Below are positions 22,655 through 34,142 of a stretch of 64,000 bases of DNA, one piece after another. The DNA is from Beta vulgaris subsp. vulgaris (lineage: Eukaryota > Streptophyta > Magnoliopsida > Caryophyllales > Amaranthaceae). Position numbers and translations under genes: made by a program. Numbering within the stretch: the stretch's first letter is position 1; the number at the start of each line of letters is the position of its first letter. The notes under the pieces are model-generated. The model was not told the origin of the DNA. It was given only the letters and a program-made list of their open reading frames with translations, and ran no database searches. The stretch spans positions 41,441,682 to 41,505,681 of the forward strand of contig NC_079205.1 of assembly GCF_026745355.1 (NCBI RefSeq). The letters are read 5' to 3'.

Positions 22655-23270
22655 TGTAATGCTTTACTCGTAGATATACTGCTTTTCCACAACAGGTTCT
22701 TCAAATGAAGACTTGTGCAACAATACCCTGATCAAAAGATCCCGAACCTGAGCTTCATTCTCGGACCTGCAAAAAGGGACCCACCCTGGAGGTTTGGGTG
22801 GTGGTCCCCCCTCCCCCCCGGAAGCTTAAGTCAGGTATCAGGAGTAATAAGGGAAGTTTTAGAGAGAGAAAGTAGAGATAGAGAGAGAAAATTATGACAG
22901 AGTAAAGTATCTTGTTCTGAAAAAACATACCTTTCTCTTGATTTCAAGGACTATTTATAATGTTTGGAGTAATTGTTGTACCTTGAGGTTACCATAATTT
23001 AAGAGCACCTGATTGCCTAAGCAATAAAACATGACATGTGGCAGGTAATGATTGGAGGGTACACATCATTCAATCATGTGCATGTGTCCTTTTGGGGCTC
23101 GGGCCTAAGTACATGCCAGGCCAAAAAGGTGGTCTGGTACTTCCCTAAATTGGGATTTGTACTTCAGCTATCTCCTTTTACCCTTGTACTTTCAGCTCCA
23201 TGCAAGGGACATGTGGACGCTCCAGATGAATCCACGTGTTCCACTGAGAGACGTTGATTTTTAGGCTACA
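22655..23270 (-). repeat. 5' LTR of Tat1
   Basis: 616 bp, TGTAATGC at the left and TTAGGCTACA at the right on the plus strand. A TATA box (TATAAATA on the minus strand) lies at about 22953-22960. Bases 23271-23275 (ACGAT) should be the target duplication; the partner copy is outside the window. Confidence 0.75.
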
Positions 23271-23304
23271 ACGATTATCATTACCATTATCATCATCATC
23301 ATTA

Positions 23305-23340
<36 letters not shown>

Positions 23341-24157
23341 CGAAATTTGAACTTAATTTAACTTCATTCCAAAAAATAGGAATTATGTGGGATTGTAATT
23401 TATAAATCCATGTTTATCCCCTACTTGCTACTCCCCATATAATTTTTGCTTATAAAAGATTATAGGGATTTGAAAGAAATGAGTTTCAGTCGGTCTTACC
23501 CTTGACTCGCTGATATCTATGTACCCAATCAATGAAATGGATCATGATTTTGCCTTCTCAGCTGCATGCTTTCGAAATAAAAACGAAATTATATCTATAT
23601 TATAGTCTATGATACTTATAGAGCCCAACATGATCACATCACTGAAAAACATAAAGCGGGAAAAAAAGCACATAAGACGAGCATGAGACCAATCTAATGT
23701 GCTTTTAATGAGCATGATTACTCAACCTAAAGTAGGACACCAGGCAAACCGTCATAGTTTGCAAGTAAATCATAAAATATGAGCATTAGCATGTGATCAT
23801 AGTCTTAGCGCCAATCATATTAGCAAAGGAGTTAAATACTAAGTCTAACACTATATCATGTTCATGTTCCATACCCCTTTTCGATTTAGGCCATGTTAGT
23901 TCTGTTTTGCTTAATTTTTGATATTTTAAAAAACTAAACTTTTTAACTATGCAATAATAATAACTGTTGGGCCCTAGAATTTACGTGTTGGATTTCAAGT
24001 GCAAGGAGATAGGAAGAAGCAATTATCAAATGGCTAAATAAGTGGCAAGGAGTGTGGGCTCACTTGCAATTTAGTTGAGATAAACAAGGACGTGGTTGAG
24101 AATAAGGGGAGGTGCAATCTACTGGCTCTTAGTGGAGGACATTCTTTTAGCTACATA
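23271..24157. other. AT-rich non-coding DNA with ATT microsatellite
   Basis: An (ATC/ATT)n run occupies 23276-23342. The remainder shows no coding. From about 23963 (TGTTGGGCCCTAG) the sequence may belong to a degenerate copia LTR that continues to about 25090. Confidence 0.6.
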
Positions 24158-24698
24158 CTTCGGCCTTGTTTGGTTGTATATAGGAAGTCATACTTCCTAG
24201 GAAGTTGTTTTTCCCATGTATTTGAAATTCCTAGGAAGTATAAAATTGTGTTTGGTTGATAATGGGAAGTAGAACTTCCCATGGGAAGTTCTACTTACGT
24301 AGGGGGACCTAGGTAAGTAACTTCCTCCATTTTGGAGGAAGTGCAAATTCCCATGATTTTGCCAACCAAACAACTTCATATACTTCTACTTCCTAGGAAT
24401 TTGCACTTCCCATGATTTGTTTTGTCAACCAAACAAGGCCTTCCTTTGTTTAGAAATAGTTGCACCATTTCTACTTTTCACGCATGCCGATGTATGATTT
24501 CAACCATTAATATCTTTAATTATCAATAAGTAAAAATTATTAAAAGTTTATATTAAAAAAATTTACATCGAGACGAATCTAACAAGATCCCACATGACTA
24601 TGTTTTTCCTAAAATATAAATCACTAAAGACAATCTAAGTGTAAGATGTGAATAGTACACAAAATAGAAATGGTGCAACTATTTCTAAACGGAGGAAG
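24158..24698. mobile_element. Stowaway-like MITE split by a Tourist-like MITE
   Basis: Terminal repeats CTTCCTTTGTTTAGAAATAG and, inverted, the end at 24665-24698. TA target duplication at 24156-24157 and 24699-24700. The left terminus is interrupted after four bases by the element at 24162-24440; the four bases CTTC at 24158-24161 join TTC CTTTG at 24441 once the insert and one duplicated TTC are ignored. Confidence 0.8.
24162..24440. mobile_element. Tourist-like MITE, copy 1
   Basis: 279 bp with perfect 15-bp terminal repeats GGCCTTGTTTGGTTG and a 3-bp target duplication TTC on both sides (24159-24161, 24441-24443). Internally it is built from inverted GGAAGT/ACTTCC words. A second copy is at 26282-26557. 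The 3-bp duplication and terminus fit PIF/Harbinger-derived MITEs. Confidence 0.85.
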
Positions 24699-24700
24699 TA

Positions 24701-26163
24701 TATTTGTGTATTGTAACCAACTTTAGACCCTAACCACTACGGGACATTAGCATACAATCTCTTTTCTCTAGCTATTACTTCATTATTCCATACTCCATAG
24801 CAAACACTCTCACTATCCCCATTAATACTTTACAAAGCTACTGTGTAAATTGTACTCAAATGTGTATATTCACGGCGACACCTTCATAGTAGATTGGTGA
24901 TCAAGAGAATCACCCGCGGTTTTTCCCATCTTTCGGGTTTTCCGCGTCAACAATTGTTTGTCTCTCTATTCTTTTATTTACATTCTTGTGGATCATTAAT
25001 TATTTCATATTTAATTCTGTATATTGTAATTGTTGTTGGCTTCCCAATACCTTTTGCGTACTTGGTACAAAATTGGCATAAACAATTTTGATCTATTATA
25101 TAGATCGTACCTCTGTATCCTTGAGTTCTAAGGAGACAGGAAACTAAGTCTGGTGGATGAATTATGACCATGTGATCAGAGCGTGACTAGCAGCTACCAA
25201 TTGATCTTCGGATCCTTGGTGCAGTAGAGGATCGTTCCCCAGCTCCTCTGTGAGATTCGGATGATCTCATGGTTGTCTGATAGACTCCCAATATCTTTTG
25301 CGTACTTGGTACATAATCGACATAAACAATAACTAAAAAAAATGGATGGATGTAACGCTCAATTGATAAAAACTTAAAGAAAATATTGTCAAAATGATAC
25401 ATAGCAAATCAATTGGACAATTGAAAAAGGAAATTGTGCCAAATAATTTGTGAGGGAGGAGGTACGTTCTAAAATATGTACTGGATTCCTTTTAATTTCT
25501 TTTTCTACCTGGATTTGAAATTAAGATCTCCACTAATTTTGTATATCTTTATACTCAATTAATCAGCTATTTAGGTTGACATTTCTTTTAGTTAAATATT
25601 TGAAGTACTAGGTATTGAGAAAAGACAGAATGTTTCATCCAAGTGGAAAATCCAAAGAAGTCATTTAATAGAGTATGAATAATGTTCCCTACATTTTGTA
25701 ATGCATCATAATAGGATTATAACGTTGTCCAAATTCTGTAGTCCAGCAACGTGGAATAGTTATTTCAAATTTTAGGGGTGAGACTGAGGGGGACAAGAAG
25801 AGGGTATGAGGGGTCAAGGCAAACCAAATATCCCCACTTCTTTTAATACTTTTGCTCCTTTTGATAGCTTTTCAACCCTCTGCATAAAGCAAACCAACCA
25901 CATTTAAATGAATACTAACTATACATTTGGTCCAGCAGCTCCTTTCTTTAGTCATCCAGAACAAAGATCCAGAGTGCATTCTTTCACCTAGAATACAAGT
26001 TACAAACTAATAAGTCTATCAAGCGTAAACAGAAAATAAAATCAAGGTTGATCAAGTCTAATTAAATTTTAATATCCAATTTAACATAAGTTAATAATTG
26101 AAAGCTTATCTCATCTACCTCATTGCTTTTTACGACTTTATGCATCAACAAAGTATATAAATA
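24701..26163. other. Non-coding AT-rich DNA
   Basis: Apart from the possible copia LTR remnant (to about 25090) and its partial repeat near 25290-25340, I see no genes, terminal repeats or arrays here. Confidence 0.6.
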
Positions 26164-26695
26164 CTTTCTCTATTTCTTTTTACATGTTACACTTTGACTT
26201 TTTACACTATTCACAAATTTTACTTTAACCATCGTTTGTAATTTATACGTGAATAAGAATGTAGTAATGTGTAATCTTCTAGGTCTTGTTTGGTTGTATA
26301 TAGGAAGTCATACTTCTTAGGAAGTTATTTTTTCCATGTATTTGAAATTCCTAAAAACTAGGAAGTGTAAAATTGTGTTTGGTTGATAATGAGAAGCTCT
26401 ACTTACCCCCTAGGTAAGTAACTTCCTCCATATTGGAGGAAGTAGAACTTCTTAGGAAATGCAAATTCCCATGGTTTTGCCAACCAAACAACTTCATATA
26501 CTTCTACTTCCTAGGAATTTGCACTTCCCATGATTTATTTTGTCAACCAAACAAGCCTTAGATTCATCTTAATATATATTTTTTTAATTTGAACTTTTTA
26601 TAATCTTTACAAATACAAAATTAAATATATATGTCATCAAAGTTTTGCATTGACATACATGAAAAATGAAAATATAACATGTAAAAAAACGAAAG
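26164..26695. mobile_element. Stowaway-like MITE split by a second Tourist-like MITE
   Basis: Terminal repeats: CTTTCTCTATTTCTTTTTAC at the left and the inverted match at 26672-26695; TA on both sides (26162-26163, 26696-26697). The internal sequence matches the intact Stowaway at 56375-56633 (shared words TACACTATTCA, TTTTGCATT, ATACATGAAAA). It is interrupted at 26282-26557. Confidence 0.78.
26282..26557. mobile_element. Tourist-like MITE, copy 2
   Basis: 276 bp, GG(C/T)CTTGTTTGGTTG termini, about the same as the copy at 24162 apart from indels and substitutions. Flanks are CTA (26279-26281) and TTA (26558-26560). The uninterrupted Stowaway at 56375 has TTA at the matching place, so the target was TTA and one copy has mutated. 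Confidence 0.82.
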
Positions 26696-27227
26696 TATAA
26701 AATATAACATAGCCACTCAAAATAAAAATAGAAGAAAAAAAGTTCACTTCACTAATATCCAAGCCTCCTGCTGATTTCTTTTCAACTGTACAATTAATTT
26801 GCAATTTTCCTATTCCTTTTCACTCCCAACTCCCAAGAAACAAGTTTCTGTGTTCTGTACCCTGGCAAACAGTCCAGGGAAGGGATAACACGAAAAAATA
26901 ATTATCAAAAAAAGACTGCCAAGATCACACAATAAATACAAAAATTATGCTCCCCAACCCAAACCACGGTTGTTTCCTACAATGTACAAATGTATTAACC
27001 CCCTTAATCTCTCTTTCAGTTTTTAGGCTGATCATAAAAATACAGCCATCAAGAAAAATATTAATTCTATATATTAGTATCATTTCTTCAACAAGGCATT
27101 GATGCTGCTCATTGAAGTGATGTTAATAGCCCCAAATGCTGTCTTCTACAGGGGCGGGGGCGGGTCCAGGCCAAGCCCGGACCTGACCCAGGGACGCACT
27201 TTGTGTCGTTGTATATTCTTATTTTGG
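26696..27227. other. Downstream flank and likely 3' UTR of the kinase gene
   Basis: No coding. Just past the stop codon (27150-27200) lies a short GC-rich block starting CAGGGGCGGGGGCGGG, unlike the AT-rich surroundings and similar to ends of hAT-type elements. I could not pick a poly(A) site with confidence. Confidence 0.5.
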
Positions 27228-30200
27228 TTACTCATCTTCCACAAAGACACGATGCATGAAATCCCGGAACCTTTTAGAGTAGAGCTTTGGATCCACAGCC
27301 GAGATGGAGGCAGCATCCACTTGGAAAGACTTGTAAGCATGTTCGAGTCTTTTGCTGATATCATAATCTTGGAGGATGTCAATGATACCAAAATATACAA
27401 TAACATCTAATACCTCCCCATCATTACCATTTACACTTCGTGGAGTCCCATTACTTCCTTCATACTCCGTCCGTGATACTCGCTCTGCTCGTGCAGGCAT
27501 GTTTGCTCCTAGCCGTATGAAAGGTCTCCTGTGTATCAAGAAAACTAGTTATTAATAATTGTAATTACTTGTCAAGATTAACATTAGTAAATGAGTTTCT
27601 ACTTTGATAACTACTACATTAAACATATCACGTATGGTTGGTTTGACTAATGATGATCATGACTGCAACTATCATAATCTGACTGTTTCATGCTTTCTGT
27701 TATTAATATTATGTCCAGCCAGCGTGTACCTTATTACGACATAATTAAGTACACATCTAGCTCTTAGAAATACCAGTCATGTTCTGTGGTTGCTAACACT
27801 AATCGTAAGTATCTACATTAAAAAAAACTACATTTTTTTTATTATACGGCAAACTCCAACTCCCAACAACCCCGAGAGGATTGCACAAAACTGAAGATAA
27901 TAACAGCTATTACACTGGCCTAAGCATATAACGCCCAAATTACTCCATGGACCGCTTGAACCATTCCGATTAATAAAAGCGAGTTACTGGCACATCACAA
28001 CTTAAAGGATCCAACTATGCTATGAGCAATTCAGAGGGAGTATCCAGCATTTCCAGCCTGTCAACTTCCAAATTATGAATCATTCCAATATTCTTTGACA
28101 GTTCAATGAAATTTTTGGACCATATCTTACAGGTCATGCATATGATTTTATATTTCTAAATGAGATTGACAGACAGACTAAGTTCCTTTCACTTTTAGAC
28201 AATACATTCATGGTTTTATGGGAAACTACTATGTCAGGAAACCAAGATTTAGCCATACTAGAAAAGAATATTAATTAGGAGAGAGACATTCTTATGTATC
28301 TGTCATATAGTACAGCATAAATTAAGCATTTGACGACCAAGAATTGAATTGCACGCAGAGGTGCGGAGTAGGGTAGAAATGCAGGGATCAATACAATATT
28401 CAACGATTGCATCTATGCAGCAAGTGGTAAACTTTGAGCAAGAAAATTTGTATAATAGTGTGTGTCATGTGCACAGTATCATTTAAAATCTACCATTTAC
28501 GACTTAGAAACGATACAAAAATCTAATGCTTTCCCAGCCTAACGTATCCAACAACCGCAGAGAGATAAATCAGATTGAGGGAAAGAAAAGAAAAGGCTAA
28601 GAAGACTTACTTTCCTTCCATTATACAGTTTGAGTCCTGCTTAAATATCTCGTATTTTCGAGGGGAACTTAGGTCTTTGTTTGTTCCTCTGCCTGCAAAG
28701 AGTAAAACACAGTTTAGTTAATATCACTTCACTTGTTCCAACTTTTGGAGATTTTTACCAACATTCAACCCAAAGACAAATTATAGTAGAAACGAACTAG
28801 TAATGAAACTAGAAAAAGATTTGAGAATGGGAGTAGTATACCAGTAGGTGACATCCCTCGCTCGTTACTAAGGCAGTCCTCGCGAAAATGAAGACCTATT
28901 AACAAACTATAGTCCATAATTCTCTCCGCCTCTAAGAATTCACAATCTCTATCAACTTGCCTGTTTTGCATATGTAAGCCATGCATTTAGTACGAAACCA
29001 GCGAGTGATGAACAGCTAAAATTGAATTTTAAATGAAGCTGACCTCATGAGCTCTTGGAACCAAGATTTCTGTAGGCGAAACACAAAATTTAGGTCAAGG
29101 TCTTTTAGGGTAGTAGTCTCATCAATTTCACCTTCAGGCTTATCAATTGACCGCCCGTGGGAAGAGCCTTTCAGATCAAATCTTTTATGAATACGGTACT
29201 CGGAGTGAAACAAATTTCCCATGACAATGAAACGTGTCTAATCAAACGACCACCAAAATAATAGTAAGAATTAGTTTTTCAGCATCAAAACTGTTGAATG
29301 ATTGCTCGACATAAAGACTAAAACCATAGTACCTTCTGACCACCCATTGCTTTAAGTTTAACACAATGCACGCCGAAGAAGTTTGTCACCAAGGTATTCT
29401 TGTACTTGGAAACATGCTCGAAGTACTTTGGCAGCATTTTAATGAGTACCTGAATCAAAATTCAACCGATAACCAATTTTAAGAAGCCATTTTCAGACAT
29501 AATATTGTGATAAAACCATGAAATTAGACGAGTCCCTAAATCAATTCAAAAATTGTTCCCATTCTTGCATATTAATCGGCAATTATGAATTAGTATAACA
29601 TTCCCTTTATCGGAAGGATATTAGTAGATGAACGAATGTCCTGCAAACGTTAAATTCAATTCAACAAACCCAAAAACTGACCTTAACCTCAGCCTTTTTG
29701 ACAGTTTTAATCATATACCGATCATCTTGTGTTAAGTAGAAGCAACTCCCACTCTTTCCAGGGGATGAAAACTCTCTCAAAGCGTCACTTCCACAAATTG
29801 CTAACATATACTCAGCTGGATCAATCCCAAATAGTTCTCTCAAATGCCTAGACATCCATATTAGTCACATAGAGAGCAATAACAAACAAGGTCAGCGAAT
29901 TACACAAGCAAACTGAGGTCCATCATGGCATCAAAAAACTAGTACAATTCAATTACCTAAACACCATGGGACAATAATCTTTCCACCTGAAATCAGCTGA
30001 CTGATGTGGAGGTGTGTGTTTGGATCCTTCTGGAGGAAACTTAGTCCAGAATTTCTCCTTAGGTTCAAAATCCGAAGACTTAAGATCCCGGGTTTTCGAA
30101 GAATGCTTCCCAACAGAATGCCTATGAATTTCAAATTCAATATTCAACCCACCATTTAAAATCAGCAAAAACACAAACCATCCATGCTTGTCAAACTCAA

Positions 30201-31623
30201 CAACAATCATAAAAAGCAATCTCAAAAAAAAAAAAAAAACACAATCAAACATATAAAGTACACCATTACATTACAAAAACCAATGCCATCAATCTTATTA
30301 CCTGATCCCCAATTGCAAATTAAGCATAAGCTCATAATTCTTATGTCCTTTGGGTATCGGTTGCCCAGGCTTCTTAATCTCATCACATCCTCCTCCATAC
30401 CAATACGGCGTCGAACTCCCGTTACCATTACCATTACCATTAGCATTACCATTACTATTCCAATGACTAGGACTTTGACTCCTACTCAAATTCCCCTTAG
30501 GACTCTTCTTCTGCCTAAAACCCATCTCAGACTTGTCACTACCAACTCTATACAATTTGGAAGCCTCTGAATTATCAATAATATCACAAGTAATATCACC
30601 AGCCTCTTCATCTGCTTCCCATATACATATCCTTGGAAAATTCACCCCTCTCTCAGAACCACTACCACCATCCACCGACGCCCGCCTTTTCGTATTCGTT
30701 GTCAAATCAACCACCCCATCATCTTCACCACCAGCACCAGCACCAGCACCACCCCAATTCCCTGCATATGTAGTCCCATCAGGCCTAGTAAAAACCCCGG
30801 CGCCTTTCGGAACCCCATTCTCCCAATACCCCTGATACCTATTCCCATTAGCCCAAATCAATTCCCCTTTCCCAAAAATAACCCCATTCCTCCATTCCCC
30901 AACATACACATTCCCATTCCTCCACACATACTTACCTTCCCCATCTTGCACATTCTCTTTCCATTGACCATCATAAACATCTCCATTTGCATATAATTTC
31001 TCCCCTTTCCCATGTTTTTTATCCCCTACCCACATTCCCCTATATGTATCCCCTTCATTCCCAGTAAATGTACCATTCCCCTCCATTCTTCCACCCTTAA
31101 ATTCACCCTCATAAGTTGCACCTGAAGGCCATGAAAACCTCCCTTTTCCTGTAGCTTTCCCTCTCCTCCATTCACCCTCGTACATACACCCATCAGACCA
31201 GAGGTACTTGCCATTCCCATGGGGCACATTTCCTATGAATGTCCCTGTGTAGTAGTCCCCATTCGGCAGGTTCCTCTCAACTACATTGTCATTGTCGGCT
31301 TGTTCGACGAAAGACGATGAATATTTTTGAATTGTTGATGTGGTTGGTGAGATTGAACATGGTGATACTCGACGGAGGCTCGCCCTACCCAGTTGTTGTT
31401 GTTGTTGTTGTTGGGGGAGTGGGAGTGTGAGTGTGAGGTTGGGTTTTTCTTCCTCTGATGAAGAGAGTTCATCTTCTTCTTCGTCTTCGTCGGAGGATTG
31501 AGATTGAGAATCGGAGAATTTGGTGCGAGAGCAGAGACTGTAGCTTCTTCTTAATGTTTTAAGTTTGAGGGTTTCTTGAAGTTTTTGGACTTGTGAAAGT
31601 GGTTGTTGTTGAGTTGTAGTCAT
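27228..31623 (-). CDS. PIP5K: Phosphatidylinositol-4-phosphate 5-kinase with MORN repeats (8 exons)
   Basis: Makes PI(4,5)P2 from PI4P at the plasma membrane, controlling vesicle traffic, tip growth and lipid signalling. Exons on the minus strand: 31623-30302, 30121-29957, 29847-29682, 29449-29333, 29237-29044, 28960-28842, 28692-28611 and 27528-27228 (stop TAA). All introns are GT/AG and the spliced frame is intact, 821 residues. The acidic/Ser-rich N-terminus is followed by eight MORN motifs starting at residues 125 to 286, exactly 23 apart. The kinase domain is carried by exons 2-8: DLKGSSHGR at 611-619, MDYSLL at 670-675, and the IID metal-binding Asp at 772 followed by the substrate-choosing activation loop. 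Size and layout match plant MORN-type PIP5Ks of Arabidopsis. The closest family member cannot be named without a search. Confidence 0.96.
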
Positions 31624-31935
31624 GATCTCCGCTGATGGGTTGCCGGAGATTCACGCATTCCGACGACAAAAAGTTGGTTGGTTGGTTTGTGTTTTCTGAT
31701 TTTTTTGATGGGTGTGTTTCGTTTTCTGATTTGGTTTTTTTTGTGGGTGAGTGTGCACAATGTTGTTTTTTTTTTGTTTTGAGAGGAGTGTTTGTTAGTG
31801 TTGTTGGTTTGAAGAATGGGAGGAGACAGAGAGGACAATAGAGAGGAAATGGGAAAGTGTAAGAGACTAAGAGAGAGAGAGAGTGTGTTTGTGTGTGAGG
31901 GAGGGAGGTCATGAGGCCGGCCTGGGGCCAATGGG
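31624..31935 (-). promoter_or_regulatory. 5' UTR and core promoter region of the PIP5K gene
   Basis: Upstream of the ATG, the minus strand is pyrimidine-rich, with a CT run at about 31867-31885 (CTCTCTCTCTCTTAGTCTC) and several T/C tracts, as often seen in plant 5' leaders. I see no convincing TATA box; a TATA-less, Y-patch promoter is likely but inferred. Confidence 0.45.
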
Positions 31936-32721
31936 CGAAATACGTTTGAAAGACTACTTCAACAATTAGTACAATAATTTTTTTAATTCAGATTAATTAG
32001 TATAATAGTAAATGGGTATATGAGTATCTAAGGAGATTTGTGTTTATAATACCAATTTGTTACAACAACAACCTATATAATAATTGGTATATTTTAAATG
32101 AAATCAAGTTTTGAGAGTAGTGACACCTCAAAGTGAAAAAAGAAAAAAAATATAGAGTAGTGACATAGCATTACTAGTTTACTACCTTGTTCTAGGATTA
32201 TACTAGAATTTTGTAATATTGTTTGATATATGTAGTTACTCTAACTATATTGTGCATATAAATATATCATAATATTTTAAATAAAGTTGATCAAACTATG
32301 TCCGGTCCGACCCAAAAAAAATCAGTGAGTTTGGACACCAAAATCTAGCTCGGAGTTGGGATTTGGGCCTGGACTTGGTGACCCGAATCTATTTCAGTCC
32401 GGACTATGGGCAAGAGTATTGCCCTGCTTTTTAGGTCGGGCCGAACCGGCAGTTTGATTAAATGAAATGAGGGGGACGTGTGTCGTTTGCAGTATTGCAG
32501 TGCTGATTGAAGCATCGGGGATGAGCTTAGGCTTGTAGCGTGCTGATTGAAGCATAAGTGCTTGCCTTGAGCTTGTTTGCCTAATGCATTAAAAGAAACT
32601 GAAAAGGAAAATTAGTGACTAAAATTAACGTGCAAAATTAGGAAAATTAGTGAGAAAGAAAGTGAGAAACCATAACCTTATGTGCAAACGTTTTCCTTCT
32701 TCGATCTCTACTAAAATCTCA
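31936..32721. other. Intergenic spacer
   Basis: AT-rich without genes. A GC-richer stretch at 32295-32460 (GGTCCGACCC, GGTCGGGCCGAACCGG) resembles the GGCCCGG-rich hAT-like element at 46981 and may be a decayed relative. A short duplication of GTGCTGATTGAAGCAT is at 32501 and 32540. Confidence 0.5.
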
Positions 32722-33844
32722 TTTTTTTTTTTTGGCAATTCAAAGTTTTTACTGAAAACCAAAAAGAGGATGATACAACCTAGCACACTTAAGGTATAGA
32801 CACGCTTAGATCCAAAATCCCCCACCTTCTAGGAAGGGTTTGGATTAAAGACCAAGCTAAAAAATACCTAACTACTCCTAGACAGGCCTAGGATTACACT
32901 AGCAGCACCACAAACACATACATCAACCACCATCTAAAACAACAAAAGAATTCTAAGAGGAGCATCAGCTCTACTAGCAACAGAAAATATAATAAGTTTC
33001 AAAGTCTGTTGAGGGGAGAGCAAACTTTGATTAAACACTTTTTGATTTCTCTGCAGTCATATGTGATAAATTGATTCAACAAACATCATATTGTAAAGTT
33101 CCATGATGCCATGCTTCTTGCTATTGACTTTGCTCACCATATGCACTTCAGCACTCCAAGGCAGAATGTCTCTATGTAATTTCAGCATTTGCAGGCATCT
33201 TTTCCAAATTTGAGCACTATAAGTGCATCTAAAAAACAAATGCTCCACAGTTTCCTCATCAATGTTACACAGAACACAAACCTCTCTGCAACAATGTTCC
33301 AGTGAAACAGTTTGCTTTTAATGCTTAGCCTATCATGCAAACACAACCAAGTAATGAGAATAACCTTAGGAGTAGCTTTACTATTGCAGGTGACTCTTCT
33401 CCAAGGCATTTTCTCACTATCACCTTGCATCTATTTGTAAAGATGCTTAATAGAAAACTTTCCATTTTGCCTCTCAAATCCGGATTGACTAACAAGATGT
33501 TCCCATGCAGCAATAATTTTCCTTAGAGCCCAATGGAGCCTTGAAGAGAGACATCTCCCATATGTCTTGCTGCCTAATGTAGTAGGCATGGAGCCATCTT
33601 CCACAGGCTACCATGTTTTTCAGATAATGTCCAAAAGAGCTTAGCCACAGCAGCCTTATTCTAGGTTAACGGGTATTTGAAATTTAAGCAACCGCATACT
33701 TTAGGCATACAAAGCGTATCCCAAGCAACAAGAGCCTTTTTAGAAGTTGAATCATCTCCAATCCAAAGGAAGATTCTGCAATGTTTATGAATTCCTTTAG
33801 CACTTTCTTAGGCAGAATGAAAATTTGGCTCTAGTAGAGTTAAA
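32722..33844 (-). pseudogene. LINE 3' end: RT zinc-binding domain and poly(A)
   Basis: The 3' part of one L1-type retrotransposon. On the minus strand it carries the end of the RT thumb (IFILPKKVLKEF in the frame after 33840) and a stretch typical of plant L1 RT. A zf-RVT domain follows, with HLFFRCTYSAQIW (about 33205-33245) and then ESIYHIW near 33060. It finishes in a 3' UTR ending in a run of A (T run at 32726-32738 on the plus strand). Several stops interrupt it. The rest of the element lies at 46306-52450. Confidence 0.85.
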
Positions 33845-34134
33845 CTAGTTTTTATATGCACGCGATGCGTGGGAAAATACGTAGAAAATTAATTTTTTTA
33901 GGGGATGTAGAAAATTAAATTAATTGTTAATAATATCTAATAAATTTTAGGGATATTTGAATTGTTGATGGTTTTCTTTTTTTATTTTTTAAATTAATTA
34001 GGTAGTTTTCTTTTTTACTTTTAAATTTTCTATTTTTTTAATTAAAGTAAGTAGTTAGAATAGAGATGTAATGAGGGTAAAATGGAATTTCTAATATTTT
34101 GGTGTCCTACCCCTCTTCCCATATAAAATAGAGA
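33845..34134 (-). mobile_element. 290-bp non-autonomous Helitron in the LINE
   Basis: On the minus strand it starts TCTCTATTTTATATGG and ends CTAG. A hairpin (CACGC-ATC-GCGTG, 33859-33871) lies 10 bases before the end. It sits between A (34135) and T (33844) without duplication, as Helitrons do. Ignoring it joins the LINE frame cleanly. There is no coding capacity. Confidence 0.85.
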
Positions 34135-34142
34135 TACCCTAG

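Larger units (their letters stand above)
1..23270 (-). mobile_element. Tat1: Tat-lineage Ty3/gypsy element, left end outside window
   Basis: Large old LTR retrotransposon read right to left: 5' LTR at 22655-23270, primer site at 22631-22649, then gag, protease, reverse transcriptase, two RNase H domains and integrase down to 14967. Left of that lies an oppositely transcribed gene with coiled-coil coding (11214-13706) and an upstream exon at 31-158. The 3' LTR is not in the window. It is the host for a chromovirus (284-10643), a SIRE-like LTR (11939-13197) and a CACTA element (16014-17808). Coding in integrase resumes when the CACTA element is ignored, which supports the nesting. Tat assignment rests on the dual RNase H, the antisense gene and the minisatellite, features known for this lineage. 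Confidence 0.82.
23963..25090 (+). mobile_element. Possible degenerate copia LTR
   Basis: A TGTTGGGCC-like start and, at 24912-24950, the paired words CACCCGCGGTTTTTCCC and GTTTTCCGCGTCAAC, which resemble the conserved CCCGTGG...CCACG block near the poly(A) end of many copia LTRs. A related stretch (CTTTTGCGTACTTGGTACA) occurs at 25051 and, changed, at 25297. No internal genes or second LTR are visible. A MITE nest sits inside it. Confidence 0.35.

Noticed and set aside
30184..30835. Plus-strand open frames opposite the kinase first exon
   Set aside because: Shadow of the minus-strand kinase exon, which has clear MORN motifs and splice sites.
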